NCBI RefSeq assembly: GCF_014636095.1
Contig: NZ_BMDV01000004.1
Coordinates: forward strand, 248,001-312,000
Source of the DNA: Acinetobacter modestus
Lineage (GTDB): Bacteria > Pseudomonadota > Gammaproteobacteria > Pseudomonadales > Moraxellaceae
Direction of reading: 5' to 3'
DNA length: 64,000 nucleotides
The notes beneath the pieces are model-generated. The model had not been told where the DNA came from. It did no database searches and saw only the letters and a list, made by a program, of their open reading frames with translations. The position numbers and the translations under genes were made by a program. Of the stretch, positions 9,157-18,763 are shown piece after piece. Numbering within the stretch: position 1 is the first letter of the stretch; each line of letters opens with the position of its first letter.

Positions 9157-10038
9157 ATGATTTATAACTACTTTGAGTATCAAGCAAAAATAATTAGAAC
9201 TAAATTTGTTTCAGATAAAGCGTACCTCACTAAACGGTTTATCTGCAAATTAGGTTATACCCCTGATTTTTGCTCGCCAAAAAGCTTCAATGAAAAAGTC
9301 ACTGCCCGAATGATTTTCGAGCGGAGCCCCCTGTTCACAAAATTAGCAGATAAATGTGCAGTCAGACAGTTGGTTTCGGCAAAGATTGGTGATGCCTATT
9401 TCGTTCCATTGATTGGCATTTACAAATGTATTGATGAGATTGATTTTAACCAGTTACCCAATCAATTTGTTTTAAAATGTACCCATGACAGTGGCAGCGC
9501 CATGGTCTGTCGCGATAAAAGCAAGTTTAATGTCGAAGCAGCAACAGCTAAAATCAAAAATCATCTCAAAATGAATATGTATTTTAGAAAGCGTGAATGG
9601 CACTACAAAGATATTTGCCCTAAAGTACTGGTTGAAGAATATGTAGAACTCTATGTCGACCCTGCCAGTCAATCCGCCATTACCACGTGTCGTGTACATT
9701 GTTTTGAAGGCCGACCAGAATATCTGGAAATTGATGTCCAAGATGCTCAGGGCAATGACTATTCAAATATGTATGATACACAATGGCAGTTACAGCCATT
9801 TCGAGTCGATCTTAAAGATAATTCACCCACCCCACTGGCAAAGCCTCAACAATTGAAAGACATCCTTGAGCTATCTACAAAACTTTGTTTTTCCTATGGG
9901 TATAGTCGGGTAGACTTCTTACTATCGCAAGATCATGTGTATTTTAGTGAAATTACCCTCACACCAAATGCAGGACGAATGGTCATTACCCCAGTCGAAT
10001 GGGATTTAAAATTAGGTGCATTGTGGCTATCCTATTAG
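9157..10038 (+). CDS. TupA-like ATP-grasp protein
   Basis: A 293-aa protein of the TupA-like ATP-grasp group, found in polysaccharide loci. CSPKSFNEKVTARMIF near residue 43 is the typical N-terminal block. KLADKCAVRQLVSAKIG and FVLKCTHDSGSAMVC form the nucleotide-binding region, and the C-terminal VDFLLSQDHVYFSEITLTPNAGR carries the metal-binding E and N. TupA itself builds teichuronopeptide in Bacillus; here the enzyme may attach an amino acid or similar group to a uronic acid of the glycan. That fits the UDP-GlcA/UDP-GalA genes directly downstream. The specific substrate is inferred only from context. Confidence 0.8.
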   Translation: MIYNYFEYQAKIIRTKFVSDKAYLTKRFICKLGYTPDFCSPKSFNEKVTARMIFERSPLFTKLADKCAVRQLVSAKIGDAYFVPLIGIYKCIDEIDFNQLPNQFVLKCTHDSGSAMVCRDKSKFNVEAATAKIKNHLKMNMYFRKREWHYKDICPKVLVEEYVELYVDPASQSAITTCRVHCFEGRPEYLEIDVQDAQGNDYSNMYDTQWQLQPFRVDLKDNSPTPLAKPQQLKDILELSTKLCFSYGYSRVDFLLSQDHVYFSEITLTPNAGRMVITPVEWDLKLGALWLSY

Positions 10039-10073
10039 CCGTCCATCATGTATGTCGAATCTGTTAGGTACTT

Positions 10074-11243
10074 ATGAAAATAGCGATTGCTGGAACAGGA
10101 TATGTCGGGTTGTCAAATGCAATGCTATTTGCACAACACCATGAAACCATCGCCCTAGATATCCTACAAACTAAAGTAGATTTACTGAACAACCAAGTAT
10201 CACCGATTCAAGATCATGATATTTCACTTTTTTTAAAAGAAAAAAAGCTCAATTTCACAGCGACGACAGACAAGCAGCTGGCTTTTCAAAATGCTGATTT
10301 TATTATTATTGCCACACCAACTGACTATGACCCTCAAACCAACTACTTTAATACGCAAAGTGTAGAAAGCGTCATTCAGGACGTTCTCGCAATTAACCCC
10401 AATGCGACCATGATTGTCAAATCAACGGTTCCTGTCGGTTTCACCGAGCAAGTCAAAAATAAATACCAGACTGAAAACATTATTTTCTCGCCCGAGTTTT
10501 TACGTGAAGGCAAGGCCTTGCACGACAACCTCTACCCGTCTCGTATCATCGTTGGAGAACAATCTGAACGTGCGCAGCAATTTGCAGATTTACTGGTAGA
10601 AGGTGCGATCAAGCAGGATATTTCTGTCTTGCTAACCCATTCAACTGAAGCCGAAGCGATTAAACTGTTCGCCAATACCTACTTGGCAATGCGGGTAGCC
10701 TTCTTCAATGAGTTGGATACTTATGCACAAAGCTTTGGCCTAGATACCAAACAAGTGATTGATGGTGTCTGTCTAGACCCACGTATTGGCAGTCATTATA
10801 ATAATCCATCTTTTGGCTACGGCGGCTATTGCCTACCGAAAGATACCAAACAGTTATTGGCCAACTATAACAACGTCCCAAGCAATCTGATTAAAGCAAT
10901 TGTGGATGCGAATCGTACCCGTAAAGATTTTATTGCCGATTCGATTCTGGCAAGAAACCCTAGCACAGTGGGAATCTATCGTCTGGTGATGAAAAGCGGC
11001 TCAGATAATTTCCGAGCCTCAGCCATTCAAGGCGTGATGAAGCGGTTAAAAGCTAAAGGTCTGGAAATCATTATCTACGAACCAACCTTTCATGAAGACA
11101 CCTTCTTTAAATCTAAAGTCACTCAAGATCTAAATGAGTTCAAACAATCTTGTGATGTGATTATTGCCAATCGCCTTTCCAATGAATTGTTAGATGTACA
11201 AGATAAAGTTTATACCCGAGATATTTTTGGAGGCGATGAATGA
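10074..11243 (+). CDS. ugd: UDP-glucose 6-dehydrogenase
   Basis: Oxidises UDP-glucose to UDP-glucuronate with two NAD+. The 389-aa length matches the short Ugd type. The Rossmann start is [18 protein letters not shown], and [11 protein letters not shown] and [12 protein letters not shown] are family blocks. The catalytic cysteine lies in [15 protein letters not shown] near residue 254. Its stop overlaps the start of the epimerase gene by 4 bp (ATGA), giving translational coupling. Together the pair supplies UDP-GlcA and UDP-GalA for the surface glycan. Confidence 0.96.
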   Translation: MKIAIAGTGYVGLSNAMLFAQHHETIALDILQTKVDLLNNQVSPIQDHDISLFLKEKKLNFTATTDKQLAFQNADFIIIATPTDYDPQTNYFNTQSVESVIQDVLAINPNATMIVKSTVPVGFTEQVKNKYQTENIIFSPEFLREGKALHDNLYPSRIIVGEQSERAQQFADLLVEGAIKQDISVLLTHSTEAEAIKLFANTYLAMRVAFFNELDTYAQSFGLDTKQVIDGVCLDPRIGSHYNNPSFGYGGYCLPKDTKQLLANYNNVPSNLIKAIVDANRTRKDFIADSILARNPSTVGIYRLVMKSGSDNFRASAIQGVMKRLKAKGLEIIIYEPTFHEDTFFKSKVTQDLNEFKQSCDVIIANRLSNELLDVQDKVYTRDIFGGDE

Positions 11244-12265
11244 AAGTTCTAGTCACAGGTGCTGCTGGATTCATCGGCTTTAGTGTTGCAAAAAAACTGC
11301 TGGAACGCGGTAATGATGTGGTCGGTTTTGATAATTTTAATAATTATTATGATCCATCCCTGAAAGAAGCACGTGCTCAGCAATTGCAATTACTTTCTGA
11401 ACGTGAAAATACAGGCTGTTTCACTCTGATTCGTGACAATCTCGCCAATAAAACAGTGGTGGATCAATGCTTCCAAGATCATACTTTTGATCGTGTAATT
11501 CATTTGGCTGCACAGGCTGGTGTACGTTATTCGCTTGAGAATCCACATAGTTATGTGGAGAGCAACCTGATTGCGTTTACCAATATTCTGGAAGCTTGTC
11601 GTTACGCCGAAATACCCCACCTAACCTATGCCAGCACCAGTAGTGTCTATGGTGCCAACACCACCATGCCTTTTAGCGAACAGCACGGCGTCGATCATCC
11701 ACTGCAATTCTATGCCGCAACCAAACGCGCCAATGAATTAATGGCACATAGTTATAGTCATTTATTTAAATTGCCAACCACAGGCTTACGCTTCTTTACC
11801 GTCTATGGACCATGGACACGCCCAGATATGGCCTTGTTTAAGTTCACCAAGAACATTTTTGAAGGCAAACCGATTCCTGTGTTTAATCATGGTAATCACA
11901 CTCGCGACTTCACCTATATCGACGATATAGTTGAAGGGATTATTCGTACCAGCGACAAGATTGCGACACCTGATGAGACTTGGGACAGCAATACTCCAAA
12001 TCCATCCACAAGTAATGCCCCATTTAGAATTTTCAATATTGGCAATAACCGTACAGTAAAACTGATTGAATATATTCAGGCCATTGAAAAAGCAGCAGGT
12101 AAAGAAGCGATTTTAGATTTTCTTCCCCTGCAGCCAGGTGATGTACCAGATACCTTTGCCGATAGCTCTGCGCTAGAAAACTATGTTGACTATAAACCAG
12201 CGACTTCGGTGGTCGATGGAGTGAAAAACTTTGTTGATTGGTATCGCCAATATCATAATATTTAA
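11240..12265 (+). CDS. UDP-glucuronate 4-epimerase (SDR family)
   Basis: A 341-aa extended SDR epimerase. The NAD-binding motif is [16 protein letters not shown], the substrate loop is [13 protein letters not shown], and the catalytic YxxxK is YAATKRANE with an upstream ASTSSVYG serine motif. The [10 protein letters not shown] loop and overall length are characteristic of UDP-glucuronate to UDP-galacturonate epimerases rather than GalE. It is translationally coupled to ugd, and coupling of substrate and product supports the call. A terminator follows. UDP-GalA is a plausible donor for one of the transferases here. Confidence 0.9.
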   Translation: MKVLVTGAAGFIGFSVAKKLLERGNDVVGFDNFNNYYDPSLKEARAQQLQLLSERENTGCFTLIRDNLANKTVVDQCFQDHTFDRVIHLAAQAGVRYSLENPHSYVESNLIAFTNILEACRYAEIPHLTYASTSSVYGANTTMPFSEQHGVDHPLQFYAATKRANELMAHSYSHLFKLPTTGLRFFTVYGPWTRPDMALFKFTKNIFEGKPIPVFNHGNHTRDFTYIDDIVEGIIRTSDKIATPDETWDSNTPNPSTSNAPFRIFNIGNNRTVKLIEYIQAIEKAAGKEAILDFLPLQPGDVPDTFADSSALENYVDYKPATSVVDGVKNFVDWYRQYHNI

Positions 12266-12280
12266 TAACCCTTAAAATAA

Positions 12281-12309
12281 AAAATCAGACATTCCGCCTG
12301 ATTTTTTTA
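12281..12309. terminator. Bidirectional terminator between convergent genes
   Basis: AAAAATCAG and CTGATTTTT arms with a 9-nt loop, flanked by A-rich and T-rich tracts, between the epimerase stop and the stop of the convergent minus-strand gene. It can serve both strands. Confidence 0.75.
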
Positions 12310-12350
12310 TTTTATGCATCCCTTCATTTTCAGGATGAATAACACTTGGA

Positions 12351-13106
12351 TTACTGCCAAGACTCTTTAATCCAATCCGATGGCAACACATAACGATACC
12401 ATTTACCACCGCCACCACTAATCGCATCAGGTGGGTTAATCTCACCATGGAAAATAATGATTTTCGCGTCTTTGGGTTTTACGGGTGGCTGGAAATAAGC
12501 GAAAGGAACTTTTCTTAAGCAATGGTATTTATAGCTCTTACACCAGTCTTTATTCCAATAGCTCAATTTACCTTCTTTATGTACAAACCAAGACAGGTAC
12601 TCTTGTTCATTACGGAACTTTTGACTTATCTCATTAAAGTTTGCACGGAAGTACGGCAAAATATCGGGGAAAGCCCCGAGTTTAAAACGATAGACCGAAC
12701 TATTGCCTGTGATGCGCCAAGGACGTTTCCAATCGTGAATCACCAAGAACTCCCCTTCCGCCTGGAAGAAGCAGTCAATATTATCAATGATGACCACATC
12801 CAGATCAAGAAACAGCGCATTGCCTTTTAAGCCATAGAGATCAGGTTCAAAAGTCGACAGTTTATTCCAACCACGCTCAGGGCTGCCTGCGGGTAAATCA
12901 AGAGATGGAATAGGAAAACATTGAACATTCGGGTCAATACCTTCGGTACGATCGGTCAAGCACACCATTTTAAAAGGTAAAGTCAAATGACGTTTGACCA
13001 TGTTATACAAACGGTTGACGTACTCAGCACCATACTTGGTTCCCCACTTCATGCACAAGATCACATTGTCTTCATGAGTTGCCGAATTTTGTTGAATATC
13101 TACCAT
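12351..13106 (-). CDS. Putative GT-A glycosyltransferase of the outer-core locus
   Basis: A 251-aa cytosolic protein with a GT-A-like layout. NVILCMKWGTKYGAEYVNRL is at the N-terminus, followed by a FKMVCLTDR strand. The metal-binding DXD-like motif is ALFLDLDVVIIDNID near residue 98, and a C-terminal IIIFHGEINPP segment carries a histidine. Similar proteins are found as the ilvE-proximal transferase of Acinetobacter outer-core loci. Being conserved next to ilvE, it may act early in core assembly. The base composition matches the chromosomal background rather than the AT-rich block at 3.3-7 kb. Donor sugar unknown. Confidence 0.75.
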   Translation of the reverse strand: MVDIQQNSATHEDNVILCMKWGTKYGAEYVNRLYNMVKRHLTLPFKMVCLTDRTEGIDPNVQCFPIPSLDLPAGSPERGWNKLSTFEPDLYGLKGNALFLDLDVVIIDNIDCFFQAEGEFLVIHDWKRPWRITGNSSVYRFKLGAFPDILPYFRANFNEISQKFRNEQEYLSWFVHKEGKLSYWNKDWCKSYKYHCLRKVPFAYFQPPVKPKDAKIIIFHGEINPPDAISGGGGKWYRYVLPSDWIKESWQ

Positions 13107-13237
13107 CTGATAACCTTAAATGCTTGAGATACGAGGCTCCACTTTGTCCAAAAAAACAAAAGTGTTCAATCATATGCACTGAATATACGCTCATCTTAGC
13201 ATAGAGCGGATTGTTTTTTTTAGTATTAATTCGTCAA

Positions 13238-13266
13238 TAAAAAAAGCGAAGCCTGAGCTTCGCTTA
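13238..13266 (-). terminator. Terminator downstream of ilvE
   Basis: A perfect AAGCGAAGC/GCTTCGCTT stem with a CTGA loop; on the minus strand it is followed by a run of seven T residues. It lies just beyond the ilvE stop. Confidence 0.9.
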
Positions 13267-13283
13267 ATTGACCTGGTTTGATC

Positions 13284-14210
13284 TTATTTTACATAAGTCA
13301 ACCAATGTGCATATTTATCGTTACGACCTTGAACTGCATCAAAGAAGGTTTTTTGAATAACAGTGGTAATCGGACCACGTGAACCACAACCGATTTCACG
13401 GTCATCATATTCACGAATTGGCGTTACTTCCGCAGCAGTACCGGTAAAGAATGCTTCATCAGCGATGTAAAACTCATCACGTGTGATACGACGCTCAACC
13501 ACTTCATAACCAAGGTCTTTGGCAATAGTAATTACTGTTTGACGGGTAATCCCTTCTAACGCACCGCCTGCCAAGTCAGGTGTATGCAAAACACCATCTT
13601 TGATTAAGAATACGTTTTCGCCTGCACCTTGACAAACAAAGCCTTGAGGGTCAAGTAACATTGCTTCGTCATAACCTGAACGTGCAACTTCTTGGTGTGC
13701 CAAAATCGATACAGTATAGTTACCACATGCTTTTGCTTTACACATCGTCACGTTTGGATGGTGGTGCGTAAATGATGACGTTTTAACACGAATACCACGT
13801 GCCATCGCTTCTTCACCAAGGTATGCACCCCATGACCAAGCCGCTACAGCAGCATGGATGGTATTATCTGTTGCAGCAATTCCTAGTTTCTCAGAGCCAA
13901 TCCAAATGAGAGGACGCAAATAAGCTGATACCAATTTATTTTCACGCACAACATCAATCTGCGCCTGCTCTAAAGTCGCTTGATCAAATGGTACATTCAT
14001 TTGATAAATTTTTGCTGAATTTAATAAGCGTTTAGTGTGATCTTGCAAACGGAAGATTGCTGTACCATTTGGGGTTTCATAAGCACGGACGCCTTCAAAA
14101 ACACCCATACTGTAATGTAATGTGTGTGTTAAGACGTGAATTTTTGCATCACGCCAATCAACTAATTTTCCATCTTGCCAAATAAAACCATCACGATCAG
14201 CCAAATTCAT
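13284..14210 (-). CDS. ilvE: Branched-chain amino acid aminotransferase
   Basis: PLP-dependent class IV aminotransferase (308 aa) that makes Val, Leu and Ile from their keto acids. The N-terminal DRDGFIWQDGKLVDW, the arginine loop VFEGVRAYET, the PLP lysine in CKAKACGNYTVS (about residue 160), and the late PLP-phosphate segment EAFFTGTAAEVTPI are all present. It is the second border marker of the Acinetobacter outer-core locus. It lies 26 bp downstream of glnE on the same strand and ends in a strong terminator. Confidence 0.97.
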   Translation of the reverse strand: MNLADRDGFIWQDGKLVDWRDAKIHVLTHTLHYSMGVFEGVRAYETPNGTAIFRLQDHTKRLLNSAKIYQMNVPFDQATLEQAQIDVVRENKLVSAYLRPLIWIGSEKLGIAATDNTIHAAVAAWSWGAYLGEEAMARGIRVKTSSFTHHHPNVTMCKAKACGNYTVSILAHQEVARSGYDEAMLLDPQGFVCQGAGENVFLIKDGVLHTPDLAGGALEGITRQTVITIAKDLGYEVVERRITRDEFYIADEAFFTGTAAEVTPIREYDDREIGCGSRGPITTVIQKTFFDAVQGRNDKYAHWLTYVK

Positions 14211-14236
14211 GGCACATACTCCAAATTTTTACACAA

Positions 14237-16984
14237 TCATTCACTTTCCAATGCTACTGCAGTTGGATCAATTAACCTTTGCCATAACTTGCAAACGATC
14301 TCTCGGGTATCGTGCCAATCCGCAGCATTGACTTGCATAGATTGATTTGCAAGCGCTAAACGGTGGCTCTCAGCTCGTTCACGGAGATAAGCATGGATGA
14401 GTGCTGTGGCATCTTCACTGGATAAGCAGCCTGCTCGAGCAGCATCTTCAAGAATTCTTACGTTATCAGAATAATGGGCAAGATCTGGATTCGTCCCGCC
14501 CCATGCAAGCACTGCATACTGTGCCATAAATTCGATGTCAACGATACCACCTGCATCCTGTTTTAAATGAAAAATGCCATGTTTTTTTTGTTCAGAAGAC
14601 GATCCCAAATGGTCTTTCATTTTTTGACGCATTTTCAATACTTCTTCACGCACAACATTTTCATCTCGTTTTTGAGTCAAAATCTGGCAACGAATCTGCT
14701 CAAACAGCTGACACAAATTTACATCACCCGCAATCGAACGGGCGCGCACTAAAGCTTGATGCTCCCAAAGCCACGCACTTTTTTGTTGATATTGCTCATA
14801 CGCTTTTAAACTGGTGACTAACATCCCTGCCTCACCTGATGGACGTAAACGGGTATCAATTTCATAAACACGCCCATCTAAGGTTTGCGTCGTCATTAAA
14901 GACATAAACTTTTGTGCCACACGAATTGCAAACTCAGCCCCGCTAATACCTTTACGACCATCAGTTTCACCATGTTCTTCAAAAGCATGGATAAAAACGA
15001 GATCTAGGTCTGAACCATAACCCAATTCAATCCCACCAAGCTTGCCATATCCAATCACAGCAAAACCTTTATTATCCAAACTACAACGCTGACCATTATT
15101 GCCTAAAGGATAACCATGTCGCTCAGCAACCGCTTCATAAGCTAAATTAAGCGTCGCCTGGACGCTAACTTCAGCAATATCCGTCAATGCATCTGACACT
15201 TTCATTAATGGACTTTCAGCTAAGACATCGCTTGCAGCAACAGTTAAGACATTGCTCTTCTTAAATAGACGTAAAACGCGCATTTGATCTTCAACTTGAT
15301 CAATTTCGATGCGTAATAATTGTTGACGTAGTGAATCTTCTAAGTCTTTACGCTGCGGTAAACCAAAATCCATAGAAAGGAATTCATCTAACAGGACTGG
15401 ATATTGTGCTAACTCTTCACAAATCCATGGACTAACCGTCGCCATCTTAACTAATCGTTGTAAAGCACCACGGCTTTCCATGAGCATGACCAAATACACA
15501 GTACGGCGAAGTACAGATTCAACCAAAGGCATTAATCGCAACAAAGCAACTTGTGGCTGATCTGACTGTAAAATCGCTTCGATCAAGTGTGGCCAGAATT
15601 TCTTTAAGCGCTCTAAAGCACTCGCTGGAATTTTTCTTAGTGCTTGTCCATGCCAAAAGTTTTGAATTAGATTCTTTGCACCATCATCCAATACAGTATT
15701 CAGTTTTTGCTCAAGCTGAACAAAGTCATCTACAGGCTCAGCAAATTCCTTTTCCTGAATAAGTTGTTTAAACTGAACTTTAACTTTGTCGCGTTTTTGA
15801 TTCAAAACCGCTAAGAAAGCAGACCAATCATTAAATCCTAACGTATCTAACATACGTTGTCTTAATTCAGGCTCAGTCGGCAGAGATTGGGTTTGCTGGT
15901 CATTGAGTGCTTGAATCGCATGCTCAATCCGTCTTAGAAATAAATAAGCATCTTCAAGATCAATTACAGCCTGTTGATCAAGTAATTCAGCATTTCCCAA
16001 ATGATGTAGACTTACCAAACATTGACGATCTTGTAATTCACGTTTCGAGCCTCCGTAAATTAACTGAAAAACTTGAACAATAAATTCAATTTCACGGATG
16101 CCACCCGCACCCAATTTAATATCATCTTCAATATTACGGCGCATGACTTCACGTTCAATCATCGCTTTCATTTCACGCATCGCAGCGAAAGCAGAATAAT
16201 CGACATAACGGCGAAAAACGAATGGACGCGACATTTCCATGAGTTCTGCGCCAGCTTTCTCACCTGTAATCACACGTGCTTTAATCCAAGCATAGCGTTC
16301 CCATTCACGCCCATGCTGACTTAAATATTTTTCTAACCCGCTGTGGCTAATCGCCAAAGCTGAACCATCACCCCACGGACGTAAGCGCATATCGACACGG
16401 AATACAAAACCATCTGCAGTAATGTGATCAAGCAGATAAATCAGTTTCTGCCCCCATAGAATGCAGAACTGCTGTACATCGATAGATTTACGCCCATTGG
16501 TTTCACCTTGCTCATCGAAGGCAAAAATTAGATCAATATCGCTAGAAAGGTTAAGTTCTTGTGCACCAAGTTTCCCCATTCCAATCACGATCAAATCTTG
16601 TAAATGACCTGAATAACCAATCGGTTCACCATGTTTGGCTAAGAGCGGTGGCAATGCAAAAGCTTTTGCAGCACAAATACTGGCATCAGCAAAATCTGAA
16701 AGTTCACGAGTCAGCGTCACCACATTGGTAAGTTGATTAGCATCTTGCCAAATCCAACGAAACATCAACTTTGCACGCAAGACTCGTAATGCTTTCATCC
16801 AAGCGTGCTCATCTGTTACATCGGCAACAGCTTGTTGAACTTTTTCATGAATACTTTCAGTAGAAAGTGATTGGAGAAATTGATCTTCGCAATAATCTTG
16901 TTCTAATTGTATTTGATATAAATTTAAAACTTGTTCAGCATATTGACTGGCAACTAAAGTTTTCTGTAGCTGTTCCGCATTCAT
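14237..16984 (-). CDS. glnE: Bifunctional glutamine synthetase adenylyltransferase/deadenylylase
   Basis: Controls glutamine synthetase by adding and removing AMP in response to PII state. At 915 aa it has the normal two-lobe arrangement. Nucleotidyltransferase domain 1 has GMGKLGAQELNLSSDIDL near residue 135, and domain 2 has GYGKLGGIELGYGSDLDL near residue 650. Each carries the GxGKxGxxELxxxSDxD signature and is followed by a helical GlnD-like region. ilvE follows 26 bp later, so the two may share a transcript. Confidence 0.97.
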   Translation of the reverse strand: MNAEQLQKTLVASQYAEQVLNLYQIQLEQDYCEDQFLQSLSTESIHEKVQQAVADVTDEHAWMKALRVLRAKLMFRWIWQDANQLTNVVTLTRELSDFADASICAAKAFALPPLLAKHGEPIGYSGHLQDLIVIGMGKLGAQELNLSSDIDLIFAFDEQGETNGRKSIDVQQFCILWGQKLIYLLDHITADGFVFRVDMRLRPWGDGSALAISHSGLEKYLSQHGREWERYAWIKARVITGEKAGAELMEMSRPFVFRRYVDYSAFAAMREMKAMIEREVMRRNIEDDIKLGAGGIREIEFIVQVFQLIYGGSKRELQDRQCLVSLHHLGNAELLDQQAVIDLEDAYLFLRRIEHAIQALNDQQTQSLPTEPELRQRMLDTLGFNDWSAFLAVLNQKRDKVKVQFKQLIQEKEFAEPVDDFVQLEQKLNTVLDDGAKNLIQNFWHGQALRKIPASALERLKKFWPHLIEAILQSDQPQVALLRLMPLVESVLRRTVYLVMLMESRGALQRLVKMATVSPWICEELAQYPVLLDEFLSMDFGLPQRKDLEDSLRQQLLRIEIDQVEDQMRVLRLFKKSNVLTVAASDVLAESPLMKVSDALTDIAEVSVQATLNLAYEAVAERHGYPLGNNGQRCSLDNKGFAVIGYGKLGGIELGYGSDLDLVFIHAFEEHGETDGRKGISGAEFAIRVAQKFMSLMTTQTLDGRVYEIDTRLRPSGEAGMLVTSLKAYEQYQQKSAWLWEHQALVRARSIAGDVNLCQLFEQIRCQILTQKRDENVVREEVLKMRQKMKDHLGSSSEQKKHGIFHLKQDAGGIVDIEFMAQYAVLAWGGTNPDLAHYSDNVRILEDAARAGCLSSEDATALIHAYLRERAESHRLALANQSMQVNAADWHDTREIVCKLWQRLIDPTAVALESE

Positions 16985-17057
16985 ATAAAAAGGCTCGGCT
17001 AATCTCGTATCATCTAGGATTAGTTATATCAGTTACACGCTTATCTTTAAAATCTCT

Positions 17058-18329
17058 TTAGGCTAATTTCGCTTTAGTTTTATGCTGTTCTACACATAAA
17101 TCTATTGGTTCATTTGCAGCAGGCAATACAACTTTAAAGATTGTGCCCTCACCCTCATTCGAGCTAACACTAATTTCACCATGATTTAGATCAACGAATC
17201 GTTTACACAATGTTAGCCCTAGCCCTGCCCCTTTTTCACCTGCAGTACCCTTAAAACTGACCGTGATTCTCGGCTGAAATAGCGTTTCAATCTGCTCAAG
17301 GGTCATCCCTAAACCAGTATCTTTAATATAAATTTCAACAAAGTTCCCTTGAGTTTGGGCCTGAATAAAGACTTTGCCAGAACCATCAATATCAGTAAAT
17401 TTCAGCGCATTGGATACTAAATTCTGAATCACGGAAGTGATCATATTCATATCAGCATAAACTTTAAGATTTTCATCCACTTCATTAATCAACTGGATAT
17501 TTTTCTTGATCGCCAGTGTTTTTAAGACATCCGTAACAATATTGGTAATCTGTCGTAGCTTAAAATTAATCGGGTGGTAAACAAAACGCCCGCCTTCAGC
17601 CATCGACCAATTTAATAAACTTTCCAACAAGTTATAGGTCGACTGAGAAGTATCGTAAAGATAGTCCGCGATATTCTGAATGCTAGATTCATCTAAAGTG
17701 TCACGCTCTTTTGCCAGTATTTCAGAGAAACCTAATAGACCATGAAATGGCGCTCGTAGATCATGAGATATAATCGAAAAGAATTTAGTCTTACTAAAGT
17801 TTAATGCGGCTTCTTGCTCGTATAATTCTTTCAGTTCGTCATGATTGACCTTTAACTCCAGTTTCTGCATAAAACTCATACAGTGCTCTTGAAGTAATTG
17901 TTTTTGTAATTCGCTGAAATCTTGTGCAACATCATCAAATAAAACCAAATATCCTAATGAAGTTTGATCTGGATGCCTTAAATGTATTGCAATTGCAGTT
18001 TGTATTTTACGTTTGAATGGCGCTAGAAAAGCCAATAAACTCTGATATTGAGGGTGTTGTTGATCGATCAAATCACCATTTACAAATAGTGTATTTAGAC
18101 TTTTACTAATTTTTGAAATATCAATTACTTGTAATTTTTCTGCGCAACACTGCCAAAGATAGGGTTCCTGATGGAATGCGAGCAAAGCAGTATCTGCTTG
18201 CATCAATTTACGGTTAAACTGTAAAAATTGTTCAAGTAAATTTTGCTCAGAATTCAAGCCCAAAGAAAGCGAAATTTTACAAGCACTTAACTTATCGGCT
18301 TGCTGTAATTCTAATAATTGAATAGCCAT
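17058..18329 (-). CDS. Orphan sensor histidine kinase (soluble)
   Basis: A 423-aa kinase. The N-terminal 190 residues look like a GAF-type sensory domain with no membrane segment. A coiled stretch leads into HisKA, with the phosphoacceptor histidine in FFSIISHDLRAPFHGLLG near residue 190. HATPase_c follows, with N-box VIQNLVSNALKF, DTGLGM, and GAGLGLTLCKRFVDL. It has no receiver domain and no response regulator beside it, so it phosphorylates a partner encoded elsewhere or works in a phosphorelay. It is separated from glnE by 73 bp. The signal is unknown. Confidence 0.88.
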   Translation of the reverse strand: MAIQLLELQQADKLSACKISLSLGLNSEQNLLEQFLQFNRKLMQADTALLAFHQEPYLWQCCAEKLQVIDISKISKSLNTLFVNGDLIDQQHPQYQSLLAFLAPFKRKIQTAIAIHLRHPDQTSLGYLVLFDDVAQDFSELQKQLLQEHCMSFMQKLELKVNHDELKELYEQEAALNFSKTKFFSIISHDLRAPFHGLLGFSEILAKERDTLDESSIQNIADYLYDTSQSTYNLLESLLNWSMAEGGRFVYHPINFKLRQITNIVTDVLKTLAIKKNIQLINEVDENLKVYADMNMITSVIQNLVSNALKFTDIDGSGKVFIQAQTQGNFVEIYIKDTGLGMTLEQIETLFQPRITVSFKGTAGEKGAGLGLTLCKRFVDLNHGEISVSSNEGEGTIFKVVLPAANEPIDLCVEQHKTKAKLA

Positions 18330-18567
18330 GCCCGCCTCTCGTGTATTATCGTTATACGGTTATTTACGAATCACTAAGAAAAAATGTCAAAACCATCACT
18401 TACTATTAACAAACTTTAACATAAAAGGCAATTCATGATTGAACCAATTCGCAACAAAACGTGAACTTTCATGAAATTTAAACTTAAATGGATTCCGCAG
18501 AGAGTCTAATTTTTGGAAATTTCCTGAACTTTCAAATCTTCATATATCTCAATCAATGCATCCACAC

Positions 18568-18675
18568 TCAGAAAAACATTCCTGAAATAAAAGCAGCTAA
18601 GATTCCAACAATAAGTGTCGCCACTGTTCCTATTAAAAGGAGCCAAGCCCCAACATTAAAGCTCTTTAGAAACAA
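18568..18675 (-). CDS. Candidate 35-residue membrane micro-protein
   Basis: An open frame starting at a TTG (18675) and ending at TGA (18568), reading MFLKSFNVGAWLLLIGTVAT and then a further hydrophobic run to a C-terminal GMFF. Residues 9-34 form one clean membrane helix, with a positive residue only at the N-terminus. No good Shine-Dalgarno sequence is visible and the start is non-ATG, so this rests on the unusually regular hydrophobic pattern alone. It sits just outside the left end of the mobile island. Confidence 0.3.
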   Translation of the reverse strand: MFLKSFNVGAWLLLIGTVATLIVGILAAFISGMFF

Positions 18676-18718
18676 TTATGATGTAAAAATATTTAAATAA
18701 CTCAAAATTATAAGCATT

Positions 18719-18753
18719 AAAAAAACCCCAAGCCTTTAATACCAGCTTGGGGT
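18719..18753 (-). terminator. Terminator originally belonging to tRNA-Leu
   Basis: CCCCAAGC/GCTTGGGG stem with an 11-nt loop; on the minus strand it is followed by seven T residues. It lies 10 bp beyond the left attachment remnant, exactly where a terminator would sit after an uninterrupted tRNA-Leu 3' end. The island now separates it from the tRNA by 11.6 kb. Confidence 0.8.
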
Positions 18754-18763
18754 CTTTGAATCT

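Noticed and set aside
18488..18700. Open frame of 70 codons on the plus strand left of the island
   Set aside because: No ribosome-binding site and irregular composition; it is antisense to a more protein-like hydrophobic frame on the minus strand.
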